A stretch of 56,213 bases of DNA from Nanobdellota archaeon (GTDB lineage: Archaea > Nanobdellota > Nanobdellia > Pacearchaeales > GW2011-AR1), in the NCBI GenBank assembly GCA_022561055.1, contig JADFRY010000006.1, positions 1 through 56,213 of the forward strand. Direction: 5' to 3'. Under the pieces are notes generated by a model. It was not told where the DNA came from. It ran no database searches and worked only from the letters and a program-made list of their open reading frames with translations. Shown piece after piece: positions 45,758 through 55,893 of this stretch. Each line of letters begins with the position of its first letter. Position 1 is the first letter of the stretch. The position numbers and the translations under genes are program-made.

Positions 45758-47811
45758 ATTTAAAAAAAATAAAACTGAAAAATATAAGAAGTTATAGTGA
45801 GGGAGAAATATCTTTTCCAGAAGGTTCCATATTGCTTTCTGGAGACATTGGCTCTGGAAAAACTTCTATTCTTCTCGCAATTGAATACGCTTTGTTTGGT
45901 TTGCAGCCAGGGCAAAGAGGCTCATCTCTTTTGGCAAACGGAAAAAATTTAGGAGAAGTCACCCTAGAGTTCGAGATTAATGGAAAAAATATTATAATAG
46001 AGAGAAGACTTAGGAGAGGATCTAAAACAGTAACTCAAGATTATTCTGCAATCACAATAAACGGACAAAAAATAGAATTATCAGTTACAGAACTAAAAAC
46101 TAAAATATTACAATTATTAAATTATCCTTCGGAATTCGTTAAAAAAACAAATCTTCTTTATAGATTTACTGTTTATACTCCGCAAGAAGAAATGAAACAA
46201 ATTATTCTTGAAGACCCTGAATCAAGACTTAATATTTTAAGGCATATTTTTGGTATAGATAAATACAAAAGGATAAAAGAGAATCTTTTAATTTTAACAG
46301 CAAAATTAAGAGAAGAATCAAGAATTCTTCAAGTTGAAGTAAGGGATTTAGAGGAAAACAGAAATAAACTTGATTCTATAAAAAAATTTGTAAAACTTCT
46401 CTTCACAAAAGTAGAGGAAAAACAAAAAATTTTCCAGATAAGAATTTACGAAAGAAAAGCAATAGAGGAAGAAGCAAAAAAAATAGAAAGCAAAATTAAA
46501 GAAAAAGAAAAATTTGAGAGGGAGATAGATAAAACAAAAATAATGTTGATGAATAAAGAGGAGCAGCTATATAAAGAAGAAAAAGATATCACTGAGTTAG
46601 AGAAAAAGATATCTGAATTCAAAGAGCCATTTGAAGAATCTCTTTTTAATAAAATTATAGAAGAAATTAAAACCAAAAAGATAGGAATAGAAGAATTAAA
46701 TAAAAATTATATTAATGTTTCTGGAAAAATAAATTCTTTAAATATAAAAAAGCAGGAAGATCTACAAAAAAAAGAAAGGATTTTCAAAATAGACATCTGC
46801 CCAACTTGTTTACAGGACGTTTCTGATACTCACAAACATAATATTCTAAATGAAACAGAAAGCCAGATAACAAAAATAGAAAATCAAACAAAGGAACTAG
46901 ATGAAAAATTACAGGAAATAGGAAGTCTTTTAGAAAAAGAAAAGATTTCTTTAACTGAATTAGAGAGCAAAATATCTCAACTTGAAATTCTAAAAATAAA
47001 AACAGAGGAAATAAAACTGTCAAAGGAGAAAATACTGAGTTTAAAAAAACTAAAAGAAGAACTTGATAAAGATACAGAGTTCCTGAATAAGCATATGGAA
47101 TTTCTTAAAGAATCTGTCTTAGAGTTTTCCAAATTTGATAATTTATTCAAAATTAAACAGGAAGAATTAAAACAAGCTTTTCAAAATGAAAAACAAGCTG
47201 AAATTGAAATAGCTGAATTAAAGAAAGAACTCGAGCTTACAAAGAAAGAGATAAAATTACTAGAGGAAAAAATTCTTGAAATAGAAAAAATAAAGGAGAA
47301 ATTAATCCATATTCTAGATATTGAAAAATGGCTTTCCAACAATTTCTCAAATCTTATTAGTTTTACAGAAAAAAATATAATGATAAAGCTTAGAGAGGAA
47401 TTTTCAAAATTATTTAATAAATGGTTTGGCATGCTAACCACTGATGCATTCTATGTTCACCTCGATGAGAATTTTACTCCTATAATCACACAAGGAGAGT
47501 TTGAATTAGATTATGCCTTCCTTTCCGGAGGTGAAAGAACAGCTGTTGCCTTAGCATATAGACTTTCCCTGAATCAAATAATAAATTCTCTTCTCAGTAA
47601 AATAAAAACACGTCACCTTGTTATTCTAGATGAGCCAACAGATGGTTTTTCAGAACAGCAATTAGATAAAGTCAGAGACGTTTTACAAGAACTTGATGTA
47701 AACCAGCTAATCTTAGTTAGTCATGAACAAAAAATTGAGGGATTTGTAGATAACGTCATCCGTTTAAAAAAAGAAAGAGGGGTTTCTATTATAGAAAACC
47801 AAAATCTTTAA
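45754..47811 (+). CDS. rad50: DNA double-strand break repair ATPase Rad50
   Basis: Walker A LSGDIGSGKTSILLAIEYALFG, zinc hook CPTC, signature FLSGGERTAVALAYRLSL, Walker B LVILDEPTDGF. Confidence 0.95.
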   Translation: MNLKKIKLKNIRSYSEGEISFPEGSILLSGDIGSGKTSILLAIEYALFGLQPGQRGSSLLANGKNLGEVTLEFEINGKNIIIERRLRRGSKTVTQDYSAITINGQKIELSVTELKTKILQLLNYPSEFVKKTNLLYRFTVYTPQEEMKQIILEDPESRLNILRHIFGIDKYKRIKENLLILTAKLREESRILQVEVRDLEENRNKLDSIKKFVKLLFTKVEEKQKIFQIRIYERKAIEEEAKKIESKIKEKEKFEREIDKTKIMLMNKEEQLYKEEKDITELEKKISEFKEPFEESLFNKIIEEIKTKKIGIEELNKNYINVSGKINSLNIKKQEDLQKKERIFKIDICPTCLQDVSDTHKHNILNETESQITKIENQTKELDEKLQEIGSLLEKEKISLTELESKISQLEILKIKTEEIKLSKEKILSLKKLKEELDKDTEFLNKHMEFLKESVLEFSKFDNLFKIKQEELKQAFQNEKQAEIEIAELKKELELTKKEIKLLEEKILEIEKIKEKLIHILDIEKWLSNNFSNLISFTEKNIMIKLREEFSKLFNKWFGMLTTDAFYVHLDENFTPIITQGEFELDYAFLSGGERTAVALAYRLSLNQIINSLLSKIKTRHLVILDEPTDGFSEQQLDKVRDVLQELDVNQLILVSHEQKIEGFVDNVIRLKKERGVSIIENQNL

Positions 47812-47868
47812 AAACTTACATATTATTAAAATAACATAGAAACTATAAAAGATTCTAGAATTTTTACA

Positions 47869-48540
47869 ATGAATATAGTGAATTCTAATATGGATGAAAT
47901 TAGCAAATCAATATTAAAGTCTAGCACAAGCTTAGTTGGAATTGCCTGTAAAGACGGAATTGTTTTAGGTGCTGATAGGCGTTCCACAGCAGGAACAATT
48001 GTTATGAAAAAAGATGAGGAGAAAATATACAAAATAAATGACTATATTGCCGCATCTTACACAGGCGTTGTTTCAGACATTCAATTAACAGGAAAGGTTC
48101 TAGCAGCCGAATTAAGGCTAAAAGAATTAAAAACTAAAACAAGACCATCAATAAAAGAAGCAGCAAATTTATTAGCGATGTTGGTTTATAAGAATATAAG
48201 AACCCCTTCTATGGTACCAAGCATTATTGGAACCTTAATCGCAGGTGTTAACGATGAAGGTAACACTGAATTGTATACAATTGATCCATCGGGGTCGGTA
48301 GTAAAAGTAAAAGATTATGATGCAAATTTCAGTAGTGGTATGCCATTTATTCTTGGCCTTTTGGAAAGAGAATGGAAAAAAGACATGTCAGTTCAACAAG
48401 GAGTCGAATTAGCTGTAGAGGCTATTAAATCTTCTACACAAAGAGATACTGCTTCTGGAAACGGGATTGACGTATTTACAATCACAAAAGATGGAATAAA
48501 CCATGTAATTTCTCAAGAAATTACTCCAATGTACAAATAA
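47869..48540 (+). CDS. psmB: Proteasome subunit beta
   Basis: S|TSLVGIACKDGIVLGADRRSTAGTIVMKKDEEK: T1, D17, K33 conserved. Confidence 0.92.
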   Translation: MNIVNSNMDEISKSILKSSTSLVGIACKDGIVLGADRRSTAGTIVMKKDEEKIYKINDYIAASYTGVVSDIQLTGKVLAAELRLKELKTKTRPSIKEAANLLAMLVYKNIRTPSMVPSIIGTLIAGVNDEGNTELYTIDPSGSVVKVKDYDANFSSGMPFILGLLEREWKKDMSVQQGVELAVEAIKSSTQRDTASGNGIDVFTITKDGINHVISQEITPMYK

Positions 48541-48566
48541 GTTTAATTTGAATCTAAATTTATAAA

Positions 48567-50459
48567 ATGCCAGATATATTGAAAAGCATTACTGATGAAT
48601 TACCTAATACAATTAGAGATGCAATTTTTGAGGGAGCAAACATTGTTCTCTATACAGATGATAAAGAATTTTTTAAAACAGGAGAGAAGAGAATAAAAGA
48701 AATAGTTGACAAGATAAAAAAAAGAATAGAGCTGAGAGCTGACCAAAAAATTCTTGCTCCTCAAGAAGAAACTGATAAAACAATTAGAGCCCTGGTTCCG
48801 GAAGAAGCAGGAATAGTAAACATAATTTTCGATGCGCAAAGAAGCATTGTAATTATTGAAGCTAAAAAACCAGGACTCGTCATAGGCAAACAAGGTTCAA
48901 TTATTAATGATATAAAAAACTCAACGATGTGGCTTCCCGTTGTTCAACGAAGCCCTGCAATTCCTTCAAAAATAACTGAAAAAATCAGGTCTGTCTTATA
49001 TGCGAACAACACATATAGAAAGAAATTCTTGAACGACATAGGGAAAAAAATATACAAAGAATGGAATCCAGAAAAGATGGATATGTGGGTACGTTTAACT
49101 TATTTAGGAAGCGGAAGACAGGTTGGACGTTCTTGTTTGCTTTTACAGACTCCTAATTCAAAAATTCTCTTAGACTGTGGAATTAATCCAGGAGTTGCAG
49201 ACGGTCCAGAAAGATTTCCCTATCTTGACGTATCTGAAATCGGCGATTTAAACTCAATAGATGCCATCATTCTTTCTCACGCGCATACAGACCATTCTTG
49301 CGTAATTCCTTACCTGTATAAAATGGGATATAAAGGGCCTGTTTATATGACTGCACCGACGAGAGATATTTCAGCTTTGCTTGCCTTGGATTTTGTAGGA
49401 GTTGCCTATAAACAAGCAGTCTCTCCTTTATTCAAACCAGAACATATTAAAGAAATGGTCAGACATTCAATCTGCCTTAATTATGGCTCGGTTTCAGATA
49501 TTGCTCCAGACATTAGAATTACTTTTTATAACGCTGGCCATGTTTTGGGCTCTGCGATTGTTCATATAAATATAGGAAACGGTTTGCACAATTTTGTTTA
49601 TACGGCAGACACAAACTTTAGGAAAAGCAGATTACTTGACCCGGCAGTTAACCATTATCCTCGAGTTGAAACTATAACTTTAGAATCTACCTATGGTTCA
49701 AGGAATGATGTTTTGCCACCAAGAAAAGAAACAGAAGAAAAATTCTTAGAACTAGTTCGCGAAACTATAAAAAGAAAAGGAAAGATTTTGATTCCAGAAT
49801 TAGGTTTGGGTCACGCACAGGAAACTGTCTTAAGAGTTGAGGAAGCTATCCGTACAGGCAAATTACCAGAAATCCCTGTTTATATTCATGGAATGATTTG
49901 GGACATTAATGCAATTCATACTGCATATCCAGATTTTTTAAGTACTTCAGTAAGAAGTCAAATATTCCAGGACAATAATCCATTTACCTCTTCAATTTTC
50001 AAAAGAATAGGTTCTCAGGCAGAGAAGAATCAAGTCCTAGAGGGAGGACCTTGCATAATTATTGCAACGTCTGGAATGTTAATGGGTGGAGCGTCGGTAG
50101 ACTATTTCAAAAATCTCGCCGGCAATCCTAAAAATTTAATAGTATTTGGGTGTTACCAAGCACTCGGCTCTTTGGGAAGAAAAGTCCAAGAGGGAAATAC
50201 AACAGTAACCATAGATAAAGATTATGGAGGAGAAACAATAGAAGTAAAAATGCAAGTTGAAACTCTAAACGGTCTTTCAGCGCACTCGGGAAGGAACGAT
50301 TTGATACAGTTTGTAAATAGAATGAACCCAAAACCAAAGAAAATTATCATACATCACGGTGAGCAATCAAAATGTCTTGACCTTGCTTCTACATTATACA
50401 GACAAAATAGAGTAGAAACTATTGTTCCCAGAAATTTAGAGACGATAAGGCTGAAGTGA
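48567..50459 (+). CDS. aCPSF1-type KH-MBL-beta-CASP ribonuclease
   Basis: N-terminal KH region VIGKQGSIINDIKNSTMW; ILSHAHTDHSCVIPYLYKMGY; GLSAHSGRNDLIQFVNRMNPKPKKIIIHHGEQSKCLDLA. Confidence 0.95.
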   Translation: MPDILKSITDELPNTIRDAIFEGANIVLYTDDKEFFKTGEKRIKEIVDKIKKRIELRADQKILAPQEETDKTIRALVPEEAGIVNIIFDAQRSIVIIEAKKPGLVIGKQGSIINDIKNSTMWLPVVQRSPAIPSKITEKIRSVLYANNTYRKKFLNDIGKKIYKEWNPEKMDMWVRLTYLGSGRQVGRSCLLLQTPNSKILLDCGINPGVADGPERFPYLDVSEIGDLNSIDAIILSHAHTDHSCVIPYLYKMGYKGPVYMTAPTRDISALLALDFVGVAYKQAVSPLFKPEHIKEMVRHSICLNYGSVSDIAPDIRITFYNAGHVLGSAIVHINIGNGLHNFVYTADTNFRKSRLLDPAVNHYPRVETITLESTYGSRNDVLPPRKETEEKFLELVRETIKRKGKILIPELGLGHAQETVLRVEEAIRTGKLPEIPVYIHGMIWDINAIHTAYPDFLSTSVRSQIFQDNNPFTSSIFKRIGSQAEKNQVLEGGPCIIIATSGMLMGGASVDYFKNLAGNPKNLIVFGCYQALGSLGRKVQEGNTTVTIDKDYGGETIEVKMQVETLNGLSAHSGRNDLIQFVNRMNPKPKKIIIHHGEQSKCLDLASTLYRQNRVETIVPRNLETIRLK

Positions 50460-50506
50460 GGTTTTTAAATCGTTAGGTTTATATTATAATTTAATTTACA
50501 TTTTAC

Positions 50507-51196
50507 ATGGTAAAATTTAATGTAAAATGGTACAAGAAATTTATAGAAAGTACTAATGAAAAAGATCTTCTAGTCTCTAAGATATCAGATTTATTAGAAG
50601 GCAAGCCTCAAAATTCTTGTCTTGAGATTGGTTTGGGTATATCTCCTTATTTTGCCCAAAAATTATCAAAAAATTTCAAGAAATACATAATTGTTGAAAA
50701 AAGAATTATTAAAGATAAATTACCAGAAGGAGTAGAAATGATTAATGATGATTGGGAAAATATAAAGTTAGATAATAAATTTGATGTTATAATTGCTTCT
50801 CATGTAATTTATTATTTCAATAATAAAAAAGCTGCTCTAGAAAAGATGTTTAATACACTCAATGAAGGTGGAAGAATTATATTTGTTATTAATGGAAAAA
50901 CCTCTGATTATGGTCCTCTCAAATTCGCATTTGGGGATATGATAAGAAAGAAATATATTTTTACCTATGATAAACTTCTTAAATTACTTAAAGGAAGAAA
51001 ATTCAGAGAATATACTTTACCTTCTACAATAAAATTTTCTTCTTTTGAAGATCTGTTTGAGACACTAAAGCTCTCATTTAATTCTTGTCCCGAAGAATAC
51101 GAAAAACTAAAAGGTAGAATAATTAAATATCTAAAAGAAAATATTAAGGGACAGAGTTTTATAATTGATCAAAAACTAATAGAAGTGAAAAAATAA
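50507..51196 (+). CDS. Class I SAM-dependent methyltransferase
   Basis: CLEIGLGISPYFAQKLSKNFKKYIIVEKR…FDVIIASHVIYYFNNKKAALEKMFNTLNEGGRIIFV. Confidence 0.8.
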   Translation: MVKFNVKWYKKFIESTNEKDLLVSKISDLLEGKPQNSCLEIGLGISPYFAQKLSKNFKKYIIVEKRIIKDKLPEGVEMINDDWENIKLDNKFDVIIASHVIYYFNNKKAALEKMFNTLNEGGRIIFVINGKTSDYGPLKFAFGDMIRKKYIFTYDKLLKLLKGRKFREYTLPSTIKFSSFEDLFETLKLSFNSCPEEYEKLKGRIIKYLKENIKGQSFIIDQKLIEVKK

Positions 51197-51249
51197 AATT
51201 CTTAACACCCTCACAACAAACTTAAAAACCCAATTTCCATTATTGTAGA

Positions 51250-52176
51250 ATGAAACATTCTTTCAAAGTAACTACAATCTTAATAGTGATGTTTTTTGTA
51301 GCACAGCTAATTGGTATTTATGTCGCAAATGCTTATCTTCCTGAGACAATACAAGTTGTAAATGAGACAACAGGAGTTATAGAAAACATAACGCAATATA
51401 ACTTACCTTACGGCTTAGAGCCCCCTAAAGATATCAGACCAGCAACTTCGGCAATATCAATCATCACCGCATTATTTATCGCAGTAATAATAATGTTGCT
51501 CTTAATGAGATTTAAAGCAGAAACTTTTCTAAGACTTTGGTTTTTATTAGTTGTCATAATCGGGATGGCTCTCGCTTTTAATGCATTCATTATCGGATTT
51601 GAAAATTCAGCAATAATCGCAATTATTGTCGCGGTTCCTTTAGGCATTATAAAAATATTTCAACGAAACATAATAGTTCATAATGCAACAGAATTATTAA
51701 TCTACCCAGGAATTGCCTCAGTTTTCATACCTTTATTAAACATCTGGACAGTTGTTTTTCTCTTAATTATTATATCTATTTATGACATTTACGCAGTATG
51801 TCACGCGGGCTTCATGCAAAAAATGGCAAAATACCAAATAGAAAAATTAAGAATTTTCTCTGGATTTTTTGTTCCTTACCTCGGCAAGAAAGAGAGACGC
51901 ATGTTAAAGAAAGCCCGCAAATCCAAGACAAAAAAAGGTAAAAAAATCGGAATAAGCATAGCAATTCTTGGTGGAGGAGATGTTATCTTCCCAATTTTAT
52001 TAGCAGGTGTAGTTTTAGGCAGTTTAGGTTTGCTGCCTGCTTTACTAATTATAATAGGAGCAACAATAGCTCTGGCATTCTTGTTTCACATATCAGAAAA
52101 AGGGAAATTCTATCCAGCCATGCCTTTCATAGCTACAGGCTGTTTGGTAGGTTTGTTGATAGCTTATTTGATTTGA
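51250..52176 (+). CDS. Presenilin-like A22-family membrane aspartyl protease
   Basis: Multi-TM with ISIYDIYAV, ILGGGDVIFPILLAG and PAMPFIATGC. Confidence 0.85.
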   Translation: MKHSFKVTTILIVMFFVAQLIGIYVANAYLPETIQVVNETTGVIENITQYNLPYGLEPPKDIRPATSAISIITALFIAVIIMLLLMRFKAETFLRLWFLLVVIIGMALAFNAFIIGFENSAIIAIIVAVPLGIIKIFQRNIIVHNATELLIYPGIASVFIPLLNIWTVVFLLIIISIYDIYAVCHAGFMQKMAKYQIEKLRIFSGFFVPYLGKKERRMLKKARKSKTKKGKKIGISIAILGGGDVIFPILLAGVVLGSLGLLPALLIIIGATIALAFLFHISEKGKFYPAMPFIATGCLVGLLIAYLI

Positions 52177-52252
52177 GGAATCCGAATTTCTTCGTCATCC
52201 TTTAGTCATAACATACCGAAAGCTTTAAATACCTTTATTTTGTCACTTTTAC

Positions 52253-53029
52253 ATGATAATAAAACAAGAACTTGTAAGCAGAATAAAAGAATATTTTAAT
52301 CTTAATATTTATGAAACTAAAGTCTGGTTAGCTTTGCTTTCTAGAGGACTTGCTTCTGCAGGAGAAACAGCTGAATTATCGGGAGTTCCTCGTTCAAGGA
52401 CTTACGATGTTTTAGAGTCTTTGGCAAAGAGAGGATTCGCAATTGTCAAAATAGGAAAACCTTTGAAATATATTGCAGTAGAACCAAAAATAGTCATTGA
52501 AAAGATGAAAACTAACACAATGAATGAGGCACAGGAAAAAGTAAAAACATTATCAGAATTAAAAGATACTCCTGAATATGCAGAAATAGAAAATTTATAC
52601 AAAACAGGAATAACACCAATCAAGGCAGAGGACCTATCTGGACACTTCAAAGGCCGTCCTCACATAATCTCTAAAATAAAAGAATTATTTGATAACGCTA
52701 AAAAAGAAGTTTCAATTTGCATTACTGTTTCAGATTTTGAGAGCAAAGCGCGCATCCTTTTACCTCTTTTAGAAAAGTTGAATAAAAATCAAATAAGAGT
52801 TAAAATGGCGCTTTCAGGAGACGAAGACGCGGTAAAAAGATTGAATACAAAATACAATCTAAAAGCAAGACGCACGAGTAATAATGGCAGATTTTTCATC
52901 GCCGACAAGAGAGAAACTTTATTCATGATTAATCCTGAGAGTTCTGATGAAGAAATAGGAGTATGGCTTAACTCTCCTTCATTTTCAAATACCCTTGCAG
53001 GAATGTTTGAGGGGCAGATAATGAGATAG
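52253..53029 (+). CDS. TrmB-family transcriptional regulator
   Basis: LNIYETKVWLALLSRGLASAGETAELSGVPRSRTYDVLESLAKRGFAIVKIGKPLKYIAVEP. Confidence 0.88.
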   Translation: MIIKQELVSRIKEYFNLNIYETKVWLALLSRGLASAGETAELSGVPRSRTYDVLESLAKRGFAIVKIGKPLKYIAVEPKIVIEKMKTNTMNEAQEKVKTLSELKDTPEYAEIENLYKTGITPIKAEDLSGHFKGRPHIISKIKELFDNAKKEVSICITVSDFESKARILLPLLEKLNKNQIRVKMALSGDEDAVKRLNTKYNLKARRTSNNGRFFIADKRETLFMINPESSDEEIGVWLNSPSFSNTLAGMFEGQIMR

Positions 53030-53055
53030 AAATGCACTCCATAACATTTTAATAA

Positions 53056-54372
53056 TCATTCCAAAACCCTCAGCCCAACAATCCCCATCTCATTCATCAT
53101 CTTATCATTTTCTTTCTTCCAGTTCTCAATAAATTCTTTTCCAGAAAAATTAACTTTTATGCGAGCATGCACGAAACCATTTTTTTCATAAGTGTTTTTA
53201 TGCGCTAATTTAAAAGCTTTAACATGTTTCTCAAGCGCTCTCATTTTTTGTTTATCTTCTAATTTTATAGGAGGCCCAATTCTTACAATCTCACCCCTGC
53301 TTTTTACAATTAAATAAACATCAGCCTCCTTTTTATCATCATACTCAAATTCATGCTGAACAAGTTTAAAATATTTATTTATTTCTCTCTCTAAAAGATA
53401 ATGAAATTTCTTTAACTTCGTACCAGCGATATCTCCTGCTTGTCTATTCGTTTTAAGTTTAACATGCAAAAATTCTGCTTTTCTTGTTTTAGCCTTCTTC
53501 TTTAACTTTCCAACATCAATTTCCTTTTTAATAAAAAAGTTTTTGCTCGGTCTTTTCAAAAAAGCACTCGCAGATCTTTGAAACCTTACAAAAGTTTTAT
53601 GACTTAAAGCTGCCAATGCATTTCTTTCTTTGTAAGTTGGGTCAATAAGAATTATAGGACTGTATAACTTATTTTCATTCAACTCAAGAAATACGTCATC
53701 TTTCTTCTTGTAATGCTTTTCCACATCAATAACCAACCGCTCTTCATCTTTTACTTTTATTAATTCTTTCAACATTTTTTCAAAACTTTTATAATGAATA
53801 ATCAAACACTCCAAAGCATACCCAGAAAAACCTTGAATATAGCTCTCGGCTCCATAAACTCTTTGAGCATGCAGAAAAGTCTTAGCAAGCCTTACTTCAT
53901 CTTCTTTTCCCTTTATTTTTCTCTTCACATAAGGAACATGAAAATAACTTAAATCAGTCACATTCCTTTCTTCATGAACTTTCTTAATTTTAGTTACAGG
54001 AATTACCTCAAAATAAATTCCTTTATTTATATAAGCCTTAAAATAATCCCTGCTCCCGCGAATTGTTTTTAATTGCAAATTAAGTTTCTTACATGTTTCT
54101 CGCAAAGGACTTAGTAATAACTTAGAAAGATTATCATATTTCCAATCAAATCTTACAAGGATGTCAATGTCATAAGGATATTTCTTAACTAAAGTTCCCT
54201 TAGCAAAGCTTCCCCCAACAAAAACATCCGCATTTAAGCTTTTTTTTGCAATTTCTTTACCAAGCTCTGAAATAAATTCTTTAGAATATTTCTTAGCTTG
54301 TTTAACAATTTCTTTTTCCGGCTGAATTAACTCAATTTGCTCTTTCAAAACTTTTTTTATATTCATCTTCAT
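53056..54372 (-). CDS. cca: Archaeal CCA tRNA nucleotidyltransferase
   Basis: ADVFVGGSFAKGTLVKKYPYDIDILVRF class I nucleotidyltransferase motif and archaeal CCA architecture. Confidence 0.92.
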   Translation of the reverse strand: MKMNIKKVLKEQIELIQPEKEIVKQAKKYSKEFISELGKEIAKKSLNADVFVGGSFAKGTLVKKYPYDIDILVRFDWKYDNLSKLLLSPLRETCKKLNLQLKTIRGSRDYFKAYINKGIYFEVIPVTKIKKVHEERNVTDLSYFHVPYVKRKIKGKEDEVRLAKTFLHAQRVYGAESYIQGFSGYALECLIIHYKSFEKMLKELIKVKDEERLVIDVEKHYKKKDDVFLELNENKLYSPIILIDPTYKERNALAALSHKTFVRFQRSASAFLKRPSKNFFIKKEIDVGKLKKKAKTRKAEFLHVKLKTNRQAGDIAGTKLKKFHYLLEREINKYFKLVQHEFEYDDKKEADVYLIVKSRGEIVRIGPPIKLEDKQKMRALEKHVKAFKLAHKNTYEKNGFVHARIKVNFSGKEFIENWKKENDKMMNEMGIVGLRVLE

Positions 54373-54396
54373 ACAAAACAAAAGAAAAATGCTTTT

Positions 54397-54789
54397 TTAA
54401 TAGTTTCCCATAAACTTTTTAATCTGCGAGGCAAGGTCGATAATATATTTGCCATCTTCTAATTTATAAACAAGCGGCCTTTCTTTGCTGAAAAGATTAG
54501 CAATGTCTAATATATATTTGCCAGGCTTTATTATTTTCACACTTTCAAAATCCAGAACAATAGGTGCTTCTTCATCTTCAATACCTGCAATATCTCTCAC
54601 ATCTCTTTCAATTTGCTTTTTCTCAGAGTAAGTTAATTCCACAGTTTTCTCTTTATTCTCTTGCAATTTCTTCAATTTTTCTTCACTAAGATAAAAGAAA
54701 AACCTGCTTCCACATTCAGAGCATCCTTTCAAAATCTCCTCTGCTCCATCATCATATGCTTTAGAGCAATGAACACATTGATTTGGCAT
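54397..54789 (-). CDS. Zn-ribbon protein of the COG3364/DUF2072 type
   Basis: CVHCSKAYDDGAEEILKGCSECGSRFFFYLS; next to DUF2073 and Era-like GTPase. Confidence 0.75.
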   Translation of the reverse strand: MPNQCVHCSKAYDDGAEEILKGCSECGSRFFFYLSEEKLKKLQENKEKTVELTYSEKKQIERDVRDIAGIEDEEAPIVLDFESVKIIKPGKYILDIANLFSKERPLVYKLEDGKYIIDLASQIKKFMGNY

Positions 54790-54830
54790 GTTTTTGGGAA
54801 GAACAAGAGATTAATAAATTTATTGTAAAT

Positions 54831-55307
54831 CTATCTACCTTCTCTAAGAGATCTCTCTTCACTTCTAATAAGATCTCTTCTTCTCCTTCTATCACTAATA
54901 ATATTTCCACCAGAATAACATGCTGCTCCCAAAGAAAGAATTGCAAAACCAATAGGCATCTGGGTGGCTAAAAAATAAGTCCCTGCCTCTCTAAAATAAT
55001 TCCTAAGGGCTTTTTTCACTTCTCTATTCTCTGGCGTATTAATTTCATTATATATTCTAAAATCTTCCATTAATTGATTATCTTGTCTTGAGTCAACCAT
55101 ACTAAGAGAATCATGCAAACTAAGCGAACTAACAGGAGAATCCATTTTTGCTTCAAGATCTATCAATTCAGCTACCTCAGGGTTATTGGCTCTCAAGGTA
55201 TCCGCCTCTTTCTGGATATTATCAATTTTATTATAACCAACTAAAGAACCTGCCACAAAAACGCCAGTTAATACGAGGCTCCCAATAAAGATAGTTCTAT
55301 TTCCCAT
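54831..55307 (-). CDS. Hypothetical membrane protein
   Basis: 158-aa ORF with two TM segments. Confidence 0.65.
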   Translation of the reverse strand: MGNRTIFIGSLVLTGVFVAGSLVGYNKIDNIQKEADTLRANNPEVAELIDLEAKMDSPVSSLSLHDSLSMVDSRQDNQLMEDFRIYNEINTPENREVKKALRNYFREAGTYFLATQMPIGFAILSLGAACYSGGNIISDRRRRRDLIRSEERSLREGR

Positions 55308-55353
55308 AGAAAACCCACAAAGTCCAGGTTTTTAAAACTTCCTAAATAGAAAT

Positions 55354-55740
55354 TTATCCCACCAAAACTTCAATCTTTCTCGGGTCTTTCTTTATCTCTT
55401 TAACTATAGAAGCAGGGCCTATTACAGTCATAGCATTGCTGTCACCTATAAGAGTTTTAGCTAAATTCCTTCTAATTTTAAAGAAGAAAGAAGTATTTGT
55501 AGAATCCGGTTCTATAACTGCGAGCTCAATTCCTTTAAAAGACCTGATATGGTCAACCATTGCCATAGTGTCCTCAATTAATCTTATTTCTTCTTCAACT
55601 CTTAATCTCCCTTGCAAAATAACCACCCGATTTTCGAGAACAAGTTTCAATATTTTCTTCACTCTTTCAGATATAGTCAAAGTTCTAATTTCAGAGAAAG
55701 GCATTATATGTAAACTAAAACCTTTTATTTTCTTTTTCAT
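55354..55740 (-). CDS. DUF2073-family protein
   Basis: LHIMPFSEIRTLTISERVKKILKLVLENRVVILQGRLRVEEEIRLIEDTMAMV…FKGIELAVIEP. Confidence 0.75.
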   Translation of the reverse strand: MKKKIKGFSLHIMPFSEIRTLTISERVKKILKLVLENRVVILQGRLRVEEEIRLIEDTMAMVDHIRSFKGIELAVIEPDSTNTSFFFKIRRNLAKTLIGDSNAMTVIGPASIVKEIKKDPRKIEVLVG

Positions 55741-55865
55741 TTACTATCCTCCTGAGCAAATGAATGCTCAAAAACCCTAAAAATTCCCTTGGAATTTTGG
55801 GGCACCCAAAAACTTTTAGTTTTTGTTGTTTTGATTTTTGTTGTTTTCATTTCACCATCTTCCAT
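55737..55865 (-). CDS. Short ORF (42 aa) between GTPase and DUF2073
   Basis: MEDGEMKTTKIKTTKTKSFWVPQNSKGIFRVFEHSFAQEDSK*; stop overlaps DUF2073 start (ATGA); SD-like aggagg within 3' end. Confidence 0.45.
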   Translation of the reverse strand: MEDGEMKTTKIKTTKTKSFWVPQNSKGIFRVFEHSFAQEDSK

Positions 55866-55893
55866 TATTTTTTACTATAAACCATTCTTACTT

